Made by a program: the position numbers and the translations under genes. From Verrucomicrobiota bacterium (GTDB lineage: Bacteria > Verrucomicrobiota > Verrucomicrobiia > Palsa-1439), in assembly GCA_003152315.1 (NCBI GenBank), contig PLZV01000023.1, positions 30,640-94,639 of the forward strand: a stretch of DNA of 64,000 nt, in the 5' to 3' direction. The notes under the pieces are model-generated. The model saw only the letters and a program-made list of their open reading frames with translations, did not search any database and had not been told where the DNA came from. Shown one piece after another: positions 9,499 to 19,759 of the stretch (position 1 is the first letter of the stretch; each line of letters starts with the position of its first letter).

Positions 9499-12400
9499 AT
9501 GCGCATTAGATCCCTGGTTGTCTTTTTCCTTGCCGCCGCGGTTTTACCCGTCGCACTGGCAGCGGAACCGATTTCAAAAACTCCTTCCGAAGATGCCATC
9601 ATCAAAAACTTTCACTCGTTGGGGCTGATCAACGGCCAGACAAACATCTTCCGGTGCGCGTGCCCGGTGATGGATGTGGCCGAAGAGATGAAGGGCGCGA
9701 AGCCTACGGAGAAGGATTTGGAATTGGCCCGCGAGCGGATGCAGCATCTCCGGGATCTCGGCGTCCGTACGGTAATTTCGTTCGAACATCAAGACCCGCC
9801 GAAAGAAAACGAGACGGACGTGGAACACAGGGCCGTCGCCTTGGAGCAGATTGCCGCCAAAGAGGTGGGGCTGGCCTATGTCGCCTATCCGATGTCGAAC
9901 AAGGGCAAGGATTCCTTTGAAGACATGTCGGACGATGCGGTGATGAAGCTGCTCGATCCCATCAGCGAAGACATTTTCAAATTCACCAGAACCGGCGGCG
10001 TGGTGTTTCACTGCAAATCAGGCAAAGACCGTACTGGAATCATGGCGGGCTATCTGCGGCTAAAGTACCAGCATTGGACGGCTGATGAAGCCATCGCCGA
10101 GATGCGACGTTACGGCCATGTTTGGAACAAACTGGCGGACGACGGCGCCGCGAACTCGTGGCATGAAAATCATCTGCGCACCATAGCAAAAATCCTGAAC
10201 CCGCTTGGGCAATCATACCAAAGGCTGGATAACGGCTGGGAATTTTATCAGGGCGCACTCGGTAGCCCCTGGGAAATCTGGCGCGGCGACAAGGCCGCCG
10301 ACAATATCACATGGCAGCCCGTCACGCTGCCGCATTGTTTCAATGCCCGCGACTCGGTTGATCCCGATGTGCACTATTACCAGGGGCCCGGCTGGTATCG
10401 CACGCGGCTCAAGGTGGAGAACCTATTTCCAAACGGACGGACCTTGCTGCACTTCGACGGCGCGGGACAAAAATCCCGGGTCTTTGTTGGAATGGAAAAG
10501 GTCGGCGAACATGTCGGCGGCTACGACGAATGGACCGTGGACATTACGGACGCGGACGCTCGCGCCGCTACGAATTCATTTTCCGGCGTCAGCACGCCCG
10601 TGGCGGTGCTTTGCGATAATTCCCGCGATGCGGAGATGATTCCTTCTGATCAAAGCGATTTTAATCGCTATGGCGGCCTTTACCGGCACGTTTATCTCGA
10701 ATATGTCCCGGCGATTTCGCTGGAGCGGGTCCACGTCGAGCCAAAACTCGTAGCGGATGACAAAGCTTCCATCAAAGTCCGGGCACGACTTCACAATCCA
10801 ACGGCAGCCAACGACGAAGTCAAACTCGCGATCGAAGTCCGCGACCCGCAGGGCAACCGTCTCCAGATTACGACGAACAAACTGTCCCCGTGGTCGGGGG
10901 AGAAGGAAATCGCCGCATTGGAAATCGCCAAACCGCAACTGTGGTCGCCAAATTCACCGGCTCTTTACAGTTGTGCCGTCACGCTACAATCGCCGCAAGG
11001 CGAACAGCAAATAACCGAAAAGTTCGGCGTACGTTCCTTTGAATGGGTCGAGCATGGACCCTTCAAGTTGAATGGCGAACGTTTGCTATTGCGCGGCACG
11101 CAATATCACCAGGATCACGCCGGTGTAGCTGCGGCAGTGCCGGATGACGTCGTCCGCAAGACGTTCCAACAGATTAAAGACATGGGCGCGAATTTCGTCC
11201 GACTCGGCCATTACCAGCAATCACCGCTCGTGCTGGAGATGTGTGATCAACTCGGGTTGCTCGTGTGGGAGGAAATCCCATGGTGCCGCGGTGGTCTTGG
11301 CGGCGAGCGCTACCAACAACAAGGCCGCGACATGCTGCGGAACATGATTGACCAGCATTACAATCATCCGGCGGTGATTCTCTGGGGCCTGGGCAATGAG
11401 AACGATTGGCCCGGTGATTTCGAAACCTTTAACACCAATGCCATTCGCGCTTACATGACGGAGTTGAACACGCTCGCGCATCAGATCGACCCGTCGCGCA
11501 AGACATGCATCCGCCGTTGCGATTTCTGCAAGGACATCCCGGACGTGTATTCTCCGAGCATCTGGGCCGGGTGGTATTCCGGACGTTACACCGAGTATCG
11601 CGGGTCAGTGGAAAAATGGATCGGCAACGTGCCGAGATTCTTCCATGCCGAGTGGGGCGGGGACAGTCACGCCCGCCGTCATTCGGAAGACCCCGAGAAA
11701 TTCCTGCAAGAAGTTGCCACCGGCCAGGGCACAGCGGAAACCGCCAAAGCGTACAAGTCGACGGGCGGCAAGGCACGCGCGTCTCTGGACGGCGATTGGT
11801 CGGAGAGTTACATCGTCAATCTCTTCGACTGGCATCTCAAGGAGCAGGAGCAGATGACGAACCTGACCGGCAGTGCGCAATGGATTTTCAAGGACTTTGC
11901 CACACCGTTGCGCCCGGAGAATCCCATTCCACGCGTGAATCAAAAGGGCCTGGTCGAACGCGACGGCACGCCGAAGGAAGGCTACTACGTTTTCCAGAGT
12001 TATTGGGCCGACAAGGCGATGGTCCATGTTTACGGGCACACCTGGCCGGTCCGTTGGGGCAAACCCGGCGAGGAGAAGCTCGTGAAAGTGTATTCGAACT
12101 GCCGTGAGGTGGAGCTGTTCGTTAATGGCATCTCGGTTGGTGTGAAGCAGCGCAACAGCACCAACTTCCCTGCCGCCGGTCTACGCTGGGCCGTGAAACT
12201 GAATGACGGCCCGAACACGCTGCGCGCCGTGGGCCATCGTGACGGGGTGGAAGTGAGCGATGACATTTCCGTCAGCTATCAGACTGCGGCTTGGGACAAG
12301 CCGGCCAGGCTCGCGCTCAGGGAAATCTCGCGGAGCAACGACGTCGTCACCGTCCAGGCGCTCGTATTCGACAAGGACGGCGTGTCTTGCCTTGACGCGA

Positions 12401-13710
12401 CGAACGTCGTCCGCTTCGGTTTGGCTGGTGACGGTCTTTTGCTCGATAATCTCGGCACATCCATTGGTTCGCGCGTGGTGCAACTTTACAACGGTCGCGC
12501 GCAGATCAGCCTCCGGCTTGCCAGCGGCGAAGCCGTGGTCAGCGTGGCGAGCGTTGGTTTGGAAACGCAATTCCTGAGCGTAACCAATGCACCAACTGCC
12601 TCTGTGAAACTGACGCTCGACGTGGGCGCGATTGACCGCGAGCGGATCTTGAAGGCCGCCAGCGCCGCGCTCGGGAGCGAACCGCTGACCATTACCAAGT
12701 TCCGCGCAAAGTTGAGCGGGGGTGGGCTGAATGATTTTTATTCCAACGGTGATTACTGGTGGCCCGACCCAACCAAGCCCGACGGGTTGCCGTACATCCA
12801 GCGCGACGGCGAATCGAATCCCAGCAACTTCTCAGAGCACCGGCTTGCCATCCGCAATCTGCGCGATGCGGTGGCCGCGCTCGCCGCTGCCTACAAGGCC
12901 ACTGGCGACGATCGTTACGTGACCAAGGCGGTCGAGTTGCTACGGGTGTTCTTTCTGGATCCACAGACGCGGATGAATCCGCACTTGAAATACGCGCAAG
13001 CGATTCCGGGTAAGTCCCCCGGTCGCGGTACCGGCATCATTGACGGCCTGCACCTGATCGAATTGCCGCTCGCGATTCAGGCGATGCAGAAGTCACCTGC
13101 CTTTCCGCCCGAAGTGTTGGCCGGACTGAAACAGTGGTTTGGCGACCTGGCGGAATGGATGGTAACGAGCAAGAACGGACTGGAGGAGGCTGCGTCCAAA
13201 AACAACCACGCCGTTGCGTTCTACCTGCAACTCGCGGTCTACGCCGGTCTCTCGGGGGACGAAGCGAAACTTGCGGAGTGCCGTCGGCAATTCAAAGAAG
13301 TGTTCGTCCCGAACCAAATGGCGGCGGACGGAAGTTTCCCGGCTGAACTCAAGCGGACCAAGCCTTACGGTTACTCCATCTTTCAACTCGATAACATGGC
13401 CACACTTTGTCAGGTGCTTTCAAACGACCGCGACGACTTGTGGCGGTTTGAGCTTGCCGATGGTCGGGGCATTCAGAAGGCGATGGCGTATCTCTATCCG
13501 TTTCTGGCGGATAAATCGAAGTGGCCGCTCAAACCCGACGTGCAGGCGTGGGCCGACTGGCCTTCGCGCCAATCGTGCCTGCTGTTTGCCGGGCTGGCGC
13601 TGAATGAACAGCCGTATCTCGACCTCTGGCGCAATCTCCCGCCTGATCCAACCAACGCCGAAATCCGTCGCAATATTGCCATCACCCAGCCAGTCCTTTG
13701 GATAAAGTGA
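9499..13710 (+). CDS. Three-domain secreted fusion: tyrosine/dual-specificity phosphatase-like + GH2 glycosidase + alginate lyase (PF05426-like)
   Basis: VVFHCKSGKDRTGIMAGYLRLKY (CX5R phosphatase loop); GH2 sugar-binding/TIM region with ILWGLGNENDW; C-terminal NGDYWWPDPTKPDGLPYIQRDGESN...RMNPHLKYAQ alginate lyase. One uninterrupted ORF; alternative ATG at 9481. Confidence 0.85.
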   Translation: MRIRSLVVFFLAAAVLPVALAAEPISKTPSEDAIIKNFHSLGLINGQTNIFRCACPVMDVAEEMKGAKPTEKDLELARERMQHLRDLGVRTVISFEHQDPPKENETDVEHRAVALEQIAAKEVGLAYVAYPMSNKGKDSFEDMSDDAVMKLLDPISEDIFKFTRTGGVVFHCKSGKDRTGIMAGYLRLKYQHWTADEAIAEMRRYGHVWNKLADDGAANSWHENHLRTIAKILNPLGQSYQRLDNGWEFYQGALGSPWEIWRGDKAADNITWQPVTLPHCFNARDSVDPDVHYYQGPGWYRTRLKVENLFPNGRTLLHFDGAGQKSRVFVGMEKVGEHVGGYDEWTVDITDADARAATNSFSGVSTPVAVLCDNSRDAEMIPSDQSDFNRYGGLYRHVYLEYVPAISLERVHVEPKLVADDKASIKVRARLHNPTAANDEVKLAIEVRDPQGNRLQITTNKLSPWSGEKEIAALEIAKPQLWSPNSPALYSCAVTLQSPQGEQQITEKFGVRSFEWVEHGPFKLNGERLLLRGTQYHQDHAGVAAAVPDDVVRKTFQQIKDMGANFVRLGHYQQSPLVLEMCDQLGLLVWEEIPWCRGGLGGERYQQQGRDMLRNMIDQHYNHPAVILWGLGNENDWPGDFETFNTNAIRAYMTELNTLAHQIDPSRKTCIRRCDFCKDIPDVYSPSIWAGWYSGRYTEYRGSVEKWIGNVPRFFHAEWGGDSHARRHSEDPEKFLQEVATGQGTAETAKAYKSTGGKARASLDGDWSESYIVNLFDWHLKEQEQMTNLTGSAQWIFKDFATPLRPENPIPRVNQKGLVERDGTPKEGYYVFQSYWADKAMVHVYGHTWPVRWGKPGEEKLVKVYSNCREVELFVNGISVGVKQRNSTNFPAAGLRWAVKLNDGPNTLRAVGHRDGVEVSDDISVSYQTAAWDKPARLALREISRSNDVVTVQALVFDKDGVSCLDATNVVRFGLAGDGLLLDNLGTSIGSRVVQLYNGRAQISLRLASGEAVVSVASVGLETQFLSVTNAPTASVKLTLDVGAIDRERILKAASAALGSEPLTITKFRAKLSGGGLNDFYSNGDYWWPDPTKPDGLPYIQRDGESNPSNFSEHRLAIRNLRDAVAALAAAYKATGDDRYVTKAVELLRVFFLDPQTRMNPHLKYAQAIPGKSPGRGTGIIDGLHLIELPLAIQAMQKSPAFPPEVLAGLKQWFGDLAEWMVTSKNGLEEAASKNNHAVAFYLQLAVYAGLSGDEAKLAECRRQFKEVFVPNQMAADGSFPAELKRTKPYGYSIFQLDNMATLCQVLSNDRDDLWRFELADGRGIQKAMAYLYPFLADKSKWPLKPDVQAWADWPSRQSCLLFAGLALNEQPYLDLWRNLPPDPTNAEIRRNIAITQPVLWIK

Positions 13711-13716
13711 GGAGTG

Positions 13717-14658
13717 TTATTTGACAGAGCTCGGCAGGAGATCTTGTTCCTCCAGGAATTTCTTGATCAGGTCCCGCGACTTGTTCTTCCACTCCAGCGG
13801 GATGCCGTGGCCACCACCGGGGATGGTGATGAACTCGCAAGTGTTGCTTGTCGCCACCAATTTGTCGTGCAACGTGACGGCAAGGTGATACGGCACAGTC
13901 GGGTCGGCGTCGCCGTGGAACATAATCATCGGCGGCATTTTCGTGTCCAGGTTTTGCAACGGCGAAACATCGCCGATGTGCGGGCCGAAGCGCTTGATCT
14001 GCCGGAGGTTGTTGTCCCAAGCGGCGGGGGTGGTATCCCCGGGTGCGCTGATGAGCACTAGCGCGGCGGGCTTGATCGCCGGCGATTCTTCAGGCTTTGA
14101 ACCGACTGGGGCCTTGGCAATCGCCGTCCACAAGGCAAGATGCCCGCCGGCGGAGGAACCACCGACCACAATCCTGTTTTCGTCCACACCAAGTTCCACT
14201 GCGTGGTCTTCCACCCACCGCGTCGCCGCGCGGGCGTCGGCCACGGCTTCCATCGGCGTCGTGCCGAACCGTTCGCTGGTGCGGTAATCAGGCGCGATAC
14301 CGATCATACCCCACTTGGCGACCATCCGTGCCCAGCCGATGGACTTGCTCGGATCCCCGCGTGTCCAACCGCCGCCGAAAAAATAAATCATCGCTGGACG
14401 GCGATCGGTCGTCCGCCAACCATCCGGCTTGACAACGAACATGCGCAACGGTTCGGGTTTCAGATCGCGGTAGACAAGAGTCTGTGCGTCGGGAAAACTC
14501 GTCCGGGTGGAACTGGTGGCATCGAACAGCGATTCGAGTTCCTGGTACGCGCTCTTGGAGGGTTTTCCGTCTGGAGCGTTGGTTGGTTGTTGCGCGAAAG
14601 CTGAAGCGGCCAATAATGCGGCCAAACTTCCACCGAAAAACAACAAGGCTGGCTGCAT
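13717..14658 (-). CDS. Secreted alpha/beta hydrolase (esterase, BD-FAE-like)
   Basis: IYFFGGGWTRGDP (HGGG-like oxyanion region), VVGGSSAGGHLALW (GxSxG), MFHGDADPTVPY, GGGHGIPLEW. Confidence 0.85.
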   Translation of the reverse strand: MQPALLFFGGSLAALLAASAFAQQPTNAPDGKPSKSAYQELESLFDATSSTRTSFPDAQTLVYRDLKPEPLRMFVVKPDGWRTTDRRPAMIYFFGGGWTRGDPSKSIGWARMVAKWGMIGIAPDYRTSERFGTTPMEAVADARAATRWVEDHAVELGVDENRIVVGGSSAGGHLALWTAIAKAPVGSKPEESPAIKPAALVLISAPGDTTPAAWDNNLRQIKRFGPHIGDVSPLQNLDTKMPPMIMFHGDADPTVPYHLAVTLHDKLVATSNTCEFITIPGGGHGIPLEWKNKSRDLIKKFLEEQDLLPSSVK

Positions 14659-14661
14659 AAA

Positions 14662-16593
14662 TTATCTGGCGACCACAGGTAGTACGCCCTGCTCGGTCAA
14701 GAACTCCGTCATGGCATTGCGGGATTTATCCTTCCACTCAGGCAATTGGCTTTGAAAGCCATGATTTCCGCCGGGCACCGTAACGAGTTCGCAAACATTG
14801 CTACTCGCGACGAGCCTGGCACGCAGGGCGATGGATTGGGCGTTGGTCACAGTAGTGTCAGCATCGCCATGAAACACCAGCACAGGAGGCATCTTCGCGT
14901 CCAGTTGATGCACGGGTGAGAGTGCCTCGGCCTTGTCGCCGAAGCGTTTGGGCGTGTAACCGGTATTCGACGAAGTGTCGGAAACAGGGCTAACCAGGAT
15001 CAGCGCGATCGGTTTGACACGGGGCGCTTCGTTGGTGATCGAGCCGGGCGGTGTGTGCTCAATCGCCGTCCACAACGCGACATGACCGCCGGCGGAAGAG
15101 CCGCCGACCACGATCCTCTTGGAATCGATTCCCAATTTGTCCGCGTGGTCTTCAATCCAGCGCACCGCCGCGCGCCCATCCGCTACTGATTCCAGCGGCG
15201 TCGTGTTGAACCGCTCCTTGGTGCGGTAGTCAGGCGCGATGCCAACCATCCCGAGCGTGGTCGCCCATTTCGCATAACCGGCGGAGCGTTCCGGCGTCCC
15301 TCTTGTCCAGCCGCCGCCGAAAAAGAAGACCAAGGCCGGCCGATGGTCTTCCGTCTTCCAGTTTTTTGGTTTGAAGACATGGAGTCGCATCGGCTCCGGC
15401 TGGCCGTCCCGATAAACGTAGGTCTCGGCGCCGGGTAGCGTCACGGGCGTTGTCGCCGGTGCATTGGTAGAAGCCTCCGGTGACGATTCGGGGGGCCAGA
15501 TCCGTGCAGCCTGGTCGAGGAGCGGTTGTAAGAAGCCGGGTTTAAGTTGTTTCAACTGGCTGTGCGGCCAGGTTTCCGGAGCAGCGTTGTAGGGACGGAG
15601 GAATTCGATTCCCCGGCGCAGGCTGGGGCCGTTGGTTCCCTCATAATGCCAAAGATCCACACCGAGCGGTGCCGCAAGTTTGGCGGCGCAAAACTGGGCT
15701 TCGAGATTGAAGGCGCAGTAGCCGAGGCTATCACTGCGGACAAGCTCAAACGGTTGGCTGCCGTCGGGCGCGAACTGGCTCCTAATACGCGCAAAATCCT
15801 CGCGGGCGAACTGGCGGGCGTCCTCTTCGCGATCCAGATAACGGGCAATGGCAATGATTTGGCCGAGATACCAGGAGCCGTGGTTGTTGGGAGCGTTGTG
15901 CTCGCGTTTGCCGTTTTTGCTGGTGGTGAGCCAGAGCAGGTAATCGGAAAACCATTGGTGAACCGTTGCCTCATCGTTGCCCATGAATGCGGGCGAGCCG
16001 TGCAGCAACCGCAGCGCATCAATCAGGCGAATGAAGCGGTGCATGTCAATCAGCCCGGAATTGGAGCCGTGGTTGCCGTCGCGTCCAAGGCGGATTTGGG
16101 CATACTCGAAAGACGGGTTGACGCGTGTGGCCGGCGTGACGAACCATGCGCGTATCCACTCCCCCGCGCGGCGGGCGCAGTCTTCACGGTGCTCGAGATG
16201 CCACACGTGGGCCAGCGTTTCAACCGTGTCGACCATGCGACTCAATCGCTCCTCGTCGCCGAAGGCCATTTGTTCGCGATTGGGATGACCGTCGCGTTGG
16301 ATAAATGGGAGACCGTTCGTACTCGCAGGGTTGGGCCACCAGTAGCGGCCATAACTGACGTAATCGTGCGCGTCACCAGTGGGAGAAGGACGCACCTTGT
16401 CGACCACCGTGGCGATGGGAAGATGGAGGGCTTTGCGGGCGTTGCCGCTAATCGTCGACGTGTCCAATGCTTTAACGTCGAGCAGGAATGGCGACAAAGG
16501 CTCGGAGGCGCGGGCGCGCCCGATGGGCGCAGATAGCAGGCTGGTGAACAACAACACTTGGCGCAGAAATCTGGACGGATTCGGGATCATCAC
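14662..16593 (-). CDS. Fusion of alginate lyase (PF05426-like) and alpha/beta hydrolase esterase
   Basis: N-terminal YGRYWWPNPASTNGLPFIQRDGHPN...RVNPSFEYAQ; C-terminal VFFFGGGWTRGTPERS, VVGGSSAGGHVALW, VFHGDADTTV. Confidence 0.85.
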   Translation of the reverse strand: MMIPNPSRFLRQVLLFTSLLSAPIGRARASEPLSPFLLDVKALDTSTISGNARKALHLPIATVVDKVRPSPTGDAHDYVSYGRYWWPNPASTNGLPFIQRDGHPNREQMAFGDEERLSRMVDTVETLAHVWHLEHREDCARRAGEWIRAWFVTPATRVNPSFEYAQIRLGRDGNHGSNSGLIDMHRFIRLIDALRLLHGSPAFMGNDEATVHQWFSDYLLWLTTSKNGKREHNAPNNHGSWYLGQIIAIARYLDREEDARQFAREDFARIRSQFAPDGSQPFELVRSDSLGYCAFNLEAQFCAAKLAAPLGVDLWHYEGTNGPSLRRGIEFLRPYNAAPETWPHSQLKQLKPGFLQPLLDQAARIWPPESSPEASTNAPATTPVTLPGAETYVYRDGQPEPMRLHVFKPKNWKTEDHRPALVFFFGGGWTRGTPERSAGYAKWATTLGMVGIAPDYRTKERFNTTPLESVADGRAAVRWIEDHADKLGIDSKRIVVGGSSAGGHVALWTAIEHTPPGSITNEAPRVKPIALILVSPVSDTSSNTGYTPKRFGDKAEALSPVHQLDAKMPPVLVFHGDADTTVTNAQSIALRARLVASSNVCELVTVPGGNHGFQSQLPEWKDKSRNAMTEFLTEQGVLPVVAR

Positions 16594-18761
16594 TTCAGAT
16601 CCAGCGAAGTGTCCGTCACCGCGATGAGGTCGGTTTTTCCGTCCGGACGGGTAACCCGGAGCACGCCGTCATTGAGCGTCACCCTGAGCGCGGCTGGCGT
16701 GGACAACGTGCGCTCAGGCCAGAGCACCGCATCAACCGTGAACTCCTTGGCGGCCTCAGCGCTCTCAAGGGTGAGGTGGCTTTGGTCTGACCATTTGCCC
16801 GTCACATAACTGCTGCCCGCCTCGCCGCTTACGTATTTGCGATCAACTGGAACGGGAAACTTGTCAGTGACGCTTCCGTGCCACGTGACTCCCGGCGCAA
16901 CAAGTTGGGTGGTCAGCGCGGCCCTGTCGCCCCGGATGAACGCGGTGTTGTTCGTGCCGTTCCAGGAGAGATTTTTTTCGGCGTGCAGCAACCAGGAGAG
17001 TGTCCCCGACGTGGCGAGCAGCACGCGGTCGCGCAACACGACATAGCGGTGGTCAATAAAGATAAGATCGCGGGTCACGCGTTGAATTTTGCCGGGTTCG
17101 TTTTGGCCGGTTTGATAGGCGACGGTGGCGTCGCCGGTCGTCCAAACATAGCGCGGCGACGTTTCAAATCGCGTGATTCTTCCCGTCGATTGTTTGTCCT
17201 GCGGCTTCTGCCCAAGCCCGTCAATGAGCAGGTCGTTCTTGGACTTCGTCTGCCACGTCCATTGCTGGTGGTGCGGCGAGCGATGAAATTCCCGATACGC
17301 CGAATTAATGGCCAGCCCCTCGCCGTAGGCGTTCAAGATGAAAGCATTTTGATCCGCATGACTGTGGCTGAACGATCCGTACGGCGACGACTTGAATGTG
17401 ACTTGAATATCGTCCGCCGGGCGACCGAGCGCGCTGTGCAGTGACACCCACCCAACATCCCGAAAGAAACGGTCCGAGGGCAATTTGCTCAACGGTTTTG
17501 CGGGCGGAAGCGGCCTGGCGCTCGCGATGAAATTGCGTGTCAGGAATTCACAGGCTGTCGGGTACGTGCGGTCCAAGCCGGCGAGGCCCTTGTCAATGGG
17601 ACGTGGGCGCTTGTCGGTGCAAAGTTCGGCGTAGGCGCGGAAATAACCGTTTTGCTGGACGCGAGCGACGTGCTCCATGTAATCGGCGACAACGGGATCG
17701 AGATTGAAATGGCCCGCGTTGGACGTGTCGCCGAATATCGTGTGCCGGTAAGGTTGCACGTTGTAGAGCGCGAAATAAGGCGAGTTTTTCCAGAACAGCG
17801 AAGAATACGCGAGCGGGTCGCCGATGGCCAGCAACGCGTCCTGAAATGCTGCGTGCTCGAACGTGCCCCGCCAATAGGCGTTGCCCTCGGCCCAACCGCC
17901 GTCGTCGCCGCCCCACGGACTAAACTGGTCACGGTAAAACACGTAGGCGAACTGCCACCACTCATGCGCTTCCGGGAGGTCGTCCCATAACGCGAGCGCA
18001 CCAAGCCCAACCATGGACATGAATCGCACCGGATGACTCTCGGCATTCACGTCGAGCGAATTGCGCTGGATCTTTTCGACTTTCGCCGCCTTAATCCACG
18101 CCACGGTGCGGTCACCGCGTTGCTTGAAATGCGCGAGGACAATCTTCTTCTCCTCCGTCGTAAGTTTTGCGCGAAGCTGATCATAGACCAGTGGCAGTTT
18201 GCGCCAGAGGCGGAAATTCGCTTCGTCGTTATATTCGATGTCGGTGGCGCCCGCAACCGGACCCTTCTTCCAGTCCGGCGCAAAACGCCAGGCGCAGGAC
18301 TTGAGCAGGAACTCTTTGGCTTTTGTGAGATACTTCTCATCGCCGGTGACGATCCAGATTAACGTCGCCGCTTCGGCAACGCCGGAGACGCGACCGCAGA
18401 TATCCTGAACGTCCCGCCACTTGTCCGCCTTGTCGGAATCGCGATTTTTGGGATCGGGATCACCGTAGGTCACCGGTTCGTCGGGAAATGGGAATGCGAG
18501 ATAATCCTTGTCGAAGTCAGCCTTGGTTTTCGCGAACGCCTTCGCGCCCTCGCCCGTAGTGCAATAGGCGCGGAAGTCTTTCTGGCGCCCTTCAATTACC
18601 ATGGTGCGCGGCGGGTGCGGGGGGACGTGGGCGGCGACATCTGCTGACTGCTGGGCCATTAGTGAAACACAGACGGCCAAGCTTCCGCTCATTACCAGGC
18701 CCCACCATCGCCAGCGTCGAATGCAGACAAATGCCATCATAAGAAATACGTTCGTCTCCAC
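16590..18761 (-). CDS. Heparinase II/III-like (DUF4962-type) polysaccharide lyase
   Basis: YGDPDPKNRDSDKADKWRDVQDICGRVSGVAEAATLIW, HPVRFMSMVGLGALALWDDLPEAHEWW, GSFSHSHADQNAFILNAYGEGLAINSAY. Confidence 0.75.
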   Translation of the reverse strand: METNVFLMMAFVCIRRWRWWGLVMSGSLAVCVSLMAQQSADVAAHVPPHPPRTMVIEGRQKDFRAYCTTGEGAKAFAKTKADFDKDYLAFPFPDEPVTYGDPDPKNRDSDKADKWRDVQDICGRVSGVAEAATLIWIVTGDEKYLTKAKEFLLKSCAWRFAPDWKKGPVAGATDIEYNDEANFRLWRKLPLVYDQLRAKLTTEEKKIVLAHFKQRGDRTVAWIKAAKVEKIQRNSLDVNAESHPVRFMSMVGLGALALWDDLPEAHEWWQFAYVFYRDQFSPWGGDDGGWAEGNAYWRGTFEHAAFQDALLAIGDPLAYSSLFWKNSPYFALYNVQPYRHTIFGDTSNAGHFNLDPVVADYMEHVARVQQNGYFRAYAELCTDKRPRPIDKGLAGLDRTYPTACEFLTRNFIASARPLPPAKPLSKLPSDRFFRDVGWVSLHSALGRPADDIQVTFKSSPYGSFSHSHADQNAFILNAYGEGLAINSAYREFHRSPHHQQWTWQTKSKNDLLIDGLGQKPQDKQSTGRITRFETSPRYVWTTGDATVAYQTGQNEPGKIQRVTRDLIFIDHRYVVLRDRVLLATSGTLSWLLHAEKNLSWNGTNNTAFIRGDRAALTTQLVAPGVTWHGSVTDKFPVPVDRKYVSGEAGSSYVTGKWSDQSHLTLESAEAAKEFTVDAVLWPERTLSTPAALRVTLNDGVLRVTRPDGKTDLIAVTDTSLDLK

Positions 18762-18810
18762 ATTCTCTTGATAAGTATTAGCATGTCAATTATTTTCGGA
18801 AAAGCAAATA

Positions 18811-18836
18811 CCCTCGCCGTCGGAAGACGGCGAGGG
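18811..18836 (-). terminator. Hairpin downstream of the PEP-CTERM gene
   Basis: CCCTCGCCGTC-GGAA-GACGGCGAGGG, perfect 11-bp stem and 4-nt loop, followed on the minus strand by TATTTGCTTTTCC. Confidence 0.6.
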
Positions 18837-18862
18837 CAAGTAAGAATATCGGGCCAAACGGA

Positions 18863-19759
18863 CTATTTCTTCAAGGAGCGACGGCGACGCGTTACCGCAC
18901 AAAGCCCGGTAAGAGCGAAACCGCAAAGAGCCAGCGTTGACGGCTCTGGAACAAGGATCAGCGCGTTGAGTTGGCTGTCAATTTGAGCGGTGGCTAAAAC
19001 AGTATTCCAGGTGGCCAACTCATCGACCAGCCCGGGAACTCCAGCAACATTAAAACCGCCACTGGCATCGCTCTGTATGGCGCTAATGGTGAACGTGCCT
19101 CCATTGCCCAGAATTGCGGTGGAAGATATGTTGCCCGTCCCGCCTCTCTGAGTAAATGACGACAGAATAGTATTGCTCGCTTGCCCTGCCACCGCCAGAT
19201 AATTAGTGATTCCATACGCGCTGGAATTCGCTCCGCTAAAGTCCCAAGTGGCCGCATAGTAATACCACGTGCCGGGGGTAACCGTCCACGGAGTGGTGAT
19301 CGTCTTGTTCCCCGCCTTGATGGTAACCACCTGACCGACGAGTTCCAGGGTATACTGATTCCCATTCGCGCCTGCGACGTCGCCGTTTGAAAAGACGTAC
19401 CGTGTGCTGGCGTTGACGGCGTTTGGCGTATAGAAGAGCAGGGACAACGAACCGATGGAATTGGCGGCCCCGCTGTTGTTAATGATATTCCCACCAGCAG
19501 CCACAGCGAGTTGGGCGGTGGTGTTCGTAAAGAAAGCGGCGTCACTCACGTTGCCAAAGTAATCGTTCGTGAAGCCGGTACCAACGGCGGTTGGGACGAA
19601 CGTCCCGGTGCCGATCGTAGGCACATAGGAGTTGTCCAAACTGTTGTAGTACATCGGGCTTTGGCCGGTCACAGTGCTTTGGTAGGCGGCCAAGTTCTGC
19701 CCGCGAACTGCGGCGGTCGCGAAAGCCAGACTGATTGCAATAGCCAGACATGTTTTCAT
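18863..19759 (-). CDS. LamG-like secreted protein with PEP-CTERM sorting signal
   Basis: C-terminus VPEPSTLALCGFALTGLCAVTRRRRSLKK; signal peptide MKTCLAIAISLAFATAAVRG with a GGGAGAGA-like RBS upstream. Confidence 0.85.
   Translation of the reverse strand: MKTCLAIAISLAFATAAVRGQNLAAYQSTVTGQSPMYYNSLDNSYVPTIGTGTFVPTAVGTGFTNDYFGNVSDAAFFTNTTAQLAVAAGGNIINNSGAANSIGSLSLLFYTPNAVNASTRYVFSNGDVAGANGNQYTLELVGQVVTIKAGNKTITTPWTVTPGTWYYYAATWDFSGANSSAYGITNYLAVAGQASNTILSSFTQRGGTGNISSTAILGNGGTFTISAIQSDASGGFNVAGVPGLVDELATWNTVLATAQIDSQLNALILVPEPSTLALCGFALTGLCAVTRRRRSLKK

Noticed and set aside
15547-16536. 329-aa plus-strand ORF
   Set aside because: Antisense to the alginate lyase-esterase fusion, which has strong family motifs.
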